A DNA stretch of 64,000 nucleotides. Source: Caprella mutica. Taxonomy: Eukaryota; Arthropoda; Malacostraca; Amphipoda; Caprellidae. The translations under genes and the position numbers were made by a program. The DNA lies in contig CANNZV010001871.1 of assembly GCA_947561585.1 (NCBI GenBank), forward strand, positions 62,001 through 126,000, given 5' to 3'. Positions 59,060 to 64,000 of this stretch are shown piece by piece. Position 1 is the first letter of the stretch. Each line of letters starts with the position of its first letter. Under the pieces are notes generated by a model. That model ran no database searches. It saw nothing but the letters and a program-made list of their open reading frames with translations, and was not told the DNA's origin.

Positions 59060-59690
59060 TACAGGTAAATATAATTTAATATTACAAATAAATATAATTT
59101 AATATTACAAGTAAATTGTTTTAATATTACAAGTAAATATTATTTAATATTACAAGTAAATATTATTTAATATTACGAGTAAATATTATTTAATATTACG
59201 AGTAAATATTATTCAACATTTCGAGTAAATATTATTAATAATACGAGTAAATATTATTTAATATTACAAGTAAATTGTTTTAATATTACAAGTAAATATT
59301 ATTTATGATTACGAGTCAATATTATTTAATATTACGAGTAAATATTATTTAATATTACGAGTAAATATTATTCAACATTACGAGTAAATATTTTTAATAA
59401 TACGAGTAAATATTATTTAATATTACAAGTAAATTGTTTTAATATTACAGGTAAATATTATTTAATATTACGAGTAAATATTATTTAATATTACGAGTAA
59501 ATATTATTTAATATTACGAGTAAATATTATTTAAAATTACGAGTAAATATTATTTAATATTACGAGTAAATATTATTTAATATTACGAGTGAATATTATT
59601 TAATATTACGAGTAAATATTATTTAATATTACGAGTAAATGGTTTTAATATTATGAGTAAATATTTTACAATTATTTAATATTACATAAT
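59060..59690. repeat. 23-bp AT-rich minisatellite, TTTAATATTACGAGTAAATA
   Basis: About twenty-six units. A block with TTGTTTTAATATTACAAGT variants recurs three or four times, a sign of multi-unit duplication. Confidence 0.93.
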
Positions 59691-60254
59691 ATTTTAATAT
59701 TACAATTATTTAATATTACGTAATAATATTCAATATTATTTGTAAAAAGTGACTTAATGTCAAAACTAGTCATTACATAATTATTACTAATTGAAGTGTT
59801 AATTAATATCATCAATAGACAGAGAAGGCTTTAAAATATCTAAGCTAATTTCTTCTTCCATTTTCAACTGCTTTCACTTCTAATCAATATACTCTTCAGG
59901 ATATTTCTCATGATTAATTAACACTCCAAATAATAATTGTTGTATTACGTACTAATAAAACGAACTAATGTTCCGTACTAATATTATTTAGAGACAAATT
60001 TATGTATGAATATTATTATGCAATAATATTTTGCTAAGATATTGTTTAATAATAATATTAAATTTTCATAATATTGTTTAATATTTCGAGTAAAGCATGT
60101 CCTACGTTTCACCTCCATTTTTTACCAATGTGACACAGTGTTATAACACTGGTATATAGGTACTTTCAATAATCATTATCAATATTATAACACTGTAACA
60201 GATAGACACTTTATGAGATGTTAGTAGTGTGCTATTTGCAACACAGTCAGTGAT

Positions 60255-60365
60255 GTGACATGCAGTGTGTCTTACAATGTGACTTAAAATGTGATTTAAA
60301 ATGTGACTTACAGTGTGACTTACAATGTGACATAAAATGTGACTTGCAATATGACTTGCAAAGTA
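60255..60365. repeat. About 12-bp repeat, TGTGACTTACAA
   Basis: About nine degenerate units. Confidence 0.75.
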
Positions 60366-60489
60366 CTCACATGTTGTTTCAGATAGCACACTTCACTCAG
60401 TGAAATGAAAGATATAAAAAGTTTGAGTAAAAACAGTTTATTTCAGTAGATAAATTGTGAGTAATAAAGCAGACGCAATAATTTTATAC

Positions 60490-60770
60490 TGGGGTCCCGG
60501 GCAAGAAGGATTTATTCCTAGGATATTAAGAGAATATCCCAGGAATAAATCATTCTTGCCTGGGATATTCCCTTAATATCCCAGGAATAAATCATTCTTG
60601 CCTTGGATATTCTTTTAGTATCCCAGGAATAAATCCTTATTATCTGGGATATTCTCTTAATATCCCAGGAATAAATCCTATTTGCCCTGGATATTCTCTT
60701 ATCCCAGGAATAAATCCTTATTTTCTGGGATATTCTATTAGTATCCTAGGAAAAATTCCTTCTTGCTATG
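60490..60770. repeat. About 43-bp minisatellite with AGGAATAAATCCTTCTTGCC
   Basis: Six to seven units, each with TGGGATATTCTCTTAATATC and CCAGGAATAAATCCTTCTTG. The first unit is inverted (GGCAAGAAGGATTTATTCCT), so the array can fold back. Confidence 0.88.
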
Positions 60771-60913
60771 AATACAGCTTAAGCTCTTTCTTAATTATGT
60801 TAAATTAAAATGCTCTTTTTAGCGGTAATAAGTAAAAATATAAACAGTCTGACGTGTTATAATTTAAAATAAATATCAATTAATAACAGAGGAATCAATC
60901 CATAATTGTGTAT

Positions 60914-61044
60914 GATAAGTTACAGATTATCGGTCGTTTTCACGTCTTCGGTCATATAAGAAAATACTATATTAATAATTAGAATTACATTTTTTTTTTA
61001 CATTACCGAATATGTGAAACCGACCAACAATTGGTAACTTACCC
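60914..61044. mobile_element. GGGTAAG MITE, coreless form
   Basis: GATAAGTTACAGATTATCGG to CCAACAATTGGTAACTTACC, with a poly-T centre. Confidence 0.75.
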
Positions 61045-61049
61045 TAGCA

Positions 61050-61335
61050 TCAAATGCCAATATGTTCCCCCATCTTGGATGCAATCCCCCCACTCCTGAA
61101 GATCGAGATTGGGGGTGAAGAGTTGGGGAAGAGAGGGGGAGGTGGAATGGGGCCTGAAGACTTTAAAATTCTCGTTTCTCTCCTTGGTCCATCTACTTAA
61201 AAGTCCTTTGTAATTGGAAGCGATGGAAGAAGATGGAATGGGAGAGGTGGAGGAGGGGGTTTAGTGGGGGTGGAGTAGGGGGGTGTATTTTGTGTACTTT
61301 GGGGGTTTGGAAATCATTTCCAAACCCTTTGAAGT
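61050..61335. other. G-rich tract, possible quadruplex-forming
   Basis: Many GGGG or longer runs, such as GGGGGTGAAGAGTTGGGG and GTGGGGGTGGAGTAGGGGGG. No ORF recognised. Confidence 0.55.
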
Positions 61336-61389
61336 TATCTGAGGTATCGACACATAGAATATGTTAGGGGAAACGCTAAATTGTAGATA

Positions 61390-61525
61390 AGGTAGGTTAC
61401 GAATTATTGGTCGGTTTCACATCTTCGGAAAAGAAAAAGAGGATAGAATAATAATTACATGATTTTTATCGTTTCTTCTTATTTGCCCGAAGATGTGAAA
61501 CCGACCAATAATTCGTAACTTGCAC
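61390..61525. mobile_element. GGGTAAG MITE, short form
   Basis: GGTAGGTTACGAATTATTGG to CCAATAATTCGTAACTTGCA. Confidence 0.75.
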
Positions 61526-61718
61526 TACACAGCATTTATTGTTATTTATTGTTCATTAATAATAGATCGAAAGCAATGTGTTAAATTAAATATTTAGTTA
61601 ATTTAGTTATTTGGTGAACAGAAATTAATTGTAATATCATTTTGAATATTTTTCGGATGAATTTAAAATAAAAAGTATTGTTATTTGAAAAATTAAATGA
61701 AAGGGTGAAATAAAACTA

Positions 61719-61935
61719 GGGTAAGGTACGAATTATCGGTCAGTACTACATCTTCGGTCATATAAGAAAAAACAATATAAAAATTGTTATTATTACACAG
61801 TGCTATCTAATACTTCTGCAAACCCGGGTTTGCAGAAGTATTAGATAGCACTGTGTAATAATAACAATTTTTATATTGTTTTTTCTTATAGTACTGACGA
61901 AGATGTAGTACTGACCGATAATTCGAAACTTACCC
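61719..61935. mobile_element. GGGTAAG MITE, complete palindrome with CCCGGG core
   Basis: 217 bp bordered by TA on both sides. It reads as a nearly perfect palindrome from GGGTAAGGTACGAATTATCG to its inverse, centred on AACCCGGGTT. Best reference copy of the family. Confidence 0.92.
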
Positions 61936-62231
61936 TAAAACTATGATAATATAAATTGAAAAAAATAAACAAATTGTTATGTTAATTCGTAATAGATACT
62001 ATATCTCCAGTATAAAATTAAATAATATTAATTAAAATTAATGTCAATTACAGCTCTGAAAATTATTTATTATTAGACCTATATCAATTTCTTCAAAAAA
62101 AACATCTATTGTGTTATTCAATTGATAAGAATTTCAAACAATGGGGAAAGTGAACATCAAATGCATTTCTTATCAATGCTATCGCTTGTTGTTCTTTTCG
62201 CTTGAATTGACTGATACGGTGGCATTATTAT

Positions 62232-62560
62232 GATACAGGATGGTATCATTGGGATGTCTCTGTGTATCACTCTGATACAGAATGGTAGCATTCTGATACA
62301 GAATGGTATCATTTTGTATCAGAATGATATCATTCAGATACAGAATGGTATCATTGGGATGTCTCTGTGTATCACTCTGATACAGAATGGTATCATTGGG
62401 ATGTCTCTGTGTATCACTCTGATACAGAATGGTATCATTGGGATGTCTCTGTGTATCACTCTGATACAGAATGGTATCATTTGGATGTCTCTGTGTATCA
62501 CTCTGATACAGAATGCTACCATTCTGTATCAGAATGCTACCATTCAGTATCAGAATGATA
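62232..62560. repeat. About 42-bp minisatellite, GATACAGAATGGTATCATTG
   Basis: About seven units with GGATGTCTCTGTGTATCACT, flanked by shorter ATTCTGATACAGAATGGTA inverted units. Confidence 0.9.
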
Positions 62561-62564
62561 TGAG

Positions 62565-64000
62565 CATCAAGGCAGCATTAGACTGTTCGCTCGAACTAAT
62601 TCTGGCCCATGTTCAATGCAGACAAGTACAAATGATAGTCTCTGGAGGTACCATCGGTTGCACAACAACCTGTGTGGCTTTGGTAGCGTGATGGTACATG
62701 CCTTTAGTTAAGCATCGTACAGAATGGTACTGATACAACGCTCCTAGAGCTGTTCATTGCTCCGACCAAATTAGAAACATCTGATAATATATCGAAGAGT
62801 TTAGTGAATTTATTCTTGCTAAATGAATTCTGGTGATGAAAGATTGATGTATGTTGTTATAGTGAATTGGTACACGGTGCATCAGTACACTACATACATG
62901 GTGTACACCGTGTACTGTGAATTTAAATGGGGATTGTAAATTTTGACAATATGTATATCACAATTCTATAAACATGTTTAGGAAATGTAGGCCGACCATA
63001 GCTAGGCCGTCACTGAGCTTGTAAAGGCTTTTAACACAAAAATGATATTAATTTATTAAAAATTTAAATAGTCAACATCGTTAATATTTATCATGTTTAT
63101 TCAATTTATTTCATATTAATAATAGTCTTACGTTAGACATATAAATATTAAAAGTAGAATATATACACTGAATTTGATATAATTTGATTACAAATGTTTT
63201 TATAAACCTGTCGTATTTAGTATTATTATCTCGAAGAAATGTTATCAAACAAAATATAAGAAAAAAGTGCTATTTATTGCTAATTTATGTTATTATGTTC
63301 GAATTCTTAAATAATTGGAATATGAATAAAATTTACATTCCGCTAAGTTCTTGCATAAAATATTTTCATAATGAGTCAATATTGAAGATGATGAAAAATT
63401 ATAGTTTAAATTCATATTTTATAATCAATTAATGTTTTATTTTGTTGTTTGGTGAAAGGAATTTTTGTAAAACAACCACCATAGTTGTAAATAACGTATA
63501 CAGTGAAGTGTTAAAACAACCACTAATAGTTGTAAATAAAGTAAAGGATTTAATATCACATTTTATAGAAGTTTATCCATTTTTCTCACTTTTTTGTTAG
63601 TTAAAATAGAAAAAAATCATCTAACTGATGTTGGTAGCCATACGAAGCAAACTAATTCCACCGATGCTGAAATTCTTTTTTCAAACATCCGATGTCAATT
63701 TTCCGGTTGAGCTGCGAAGTAATTTAGTCTTTTTATTTTGGGGTTGAAGTCGATTAAAATTAAGAGCTTTTTTAAAACTTTAAATATTTAAGCTGTTTTA
63801 ACGTACTTATTACTTAAGGAATTTTCAATTTGAATATACCTATAAAATATAAATAATTTTGAATAATTATATTTTATATTTTTTCACAGTATTTGATTTT
63901 TATTTAATGTACTTCTATTTTTTACAGTATTTGATTTTTATTAAATGTACTTCTATTTTTTAACATTCATTTCCTATACATATTTTAGATCAATTTTCCT
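62565..64000. other. Mixed then AT-rich sequence to window end
   Basis: 62570-62780 is complex (AGACTGTTCGCTCGAACTAA). 62870-62925 holds GGTACACGGTG/CACCGTGTACT inverted motifs. TAAAACAACCAC...AGTTGTAAATAA occurs twice at 63468-63540. The remaining text is AT-rich; the ORF at 63184-63432 is not convincing. Confidence 0.4.

Noticed and set aside
62230..62691. 153-codon ORF with GMSLCITLIQNGII repeats
   Set aside because: Most of it is a 42-bp minisatellite; the non-repeat tail (62570-62691) has no recognisable family.

Overview
This window looks like arthropod nuclear DNA, most likely from an insect (a hemipteran such as a planthopper is plausible but unproven). It is AT-rich and gene-poor. 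Its genes have short exons with GT-AG introns, and it is packed with small palindromic transposons and minisatellites. No bacterial operon, rRNA, tRNA, CRISPR array or virus was recognised.

Genes (1-19.5 kb). Two tandem, same-strand genes encode FkbM-type (Methyltransf_21) proteins of the insect Star-like group. Copy 1 (1-3450) enters from the left with its first coding exon cut by the window edge. Copy 2 (7727-9743) is complete: five coding exons and 307 residues with a membrane anchor, and its exons 3-5 are codon-for-codon equal in length to those of copy 1. They belong to a segmental duplication (about 1-4500 and 7820-11700), since downstream non-coding sequence is shared too. Copy 1 introns have gained MITEs that copy 2 lacks. 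At 17780-19234 lie the last three coding exons of SRP14 (signal recognition particle 14 kDa subunit), with an AATAAA signal at 19470; its short first exon was not found.

Repeat nest (10.5-17.7 kb). Between the copy 2 locus and SRP14 is a nest of foldback elements. Four insertions carry exact 8-bp target duplications, a fifth has one mismatch, and one insertion is nested within another. One also has a paralogous empty site in the window. This identifies small non-autonomous hAT-like families.

Repeat landscape (19.5-64 kb). No intact gene is recognisable. There are three further MITE families: GGGTAAG (13 copies, two alternative palindromic cores), GGGTTGTGACA (4 copies) and a pogo-like CAGTAGAACTCC element. 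Fragments of non-LTR retroelements are present, one with a 13-bp target duplication. More than twenty minisatellite arrays occur, with unit lengths from 12 to 55 bp, several with higher-order structure. One 15-bp array is open in all six frames, so its long reading frames are artefacts. Islands of complex, relatively CpG-rich unique sequence (for example 27.1, 35.2-36.7, 37.0-38.6, 43.6-44.4, 47.0-47.5 and 49.1-50.0 kb) lie between the repeats. They may be regulatory DNA or exons of unseen genes; I could not assign them.

The most notable observations are a 15-bp minisatellite that appears to be amplified from a transposon terminal repeat, one MITE family whose identical ends enclose two different palindromic cores, the nested hAT-like elements dated by target duplications, a 1,063-bp higher-order duplication in the 55-bp array, and the diverging Star-like gene pair.
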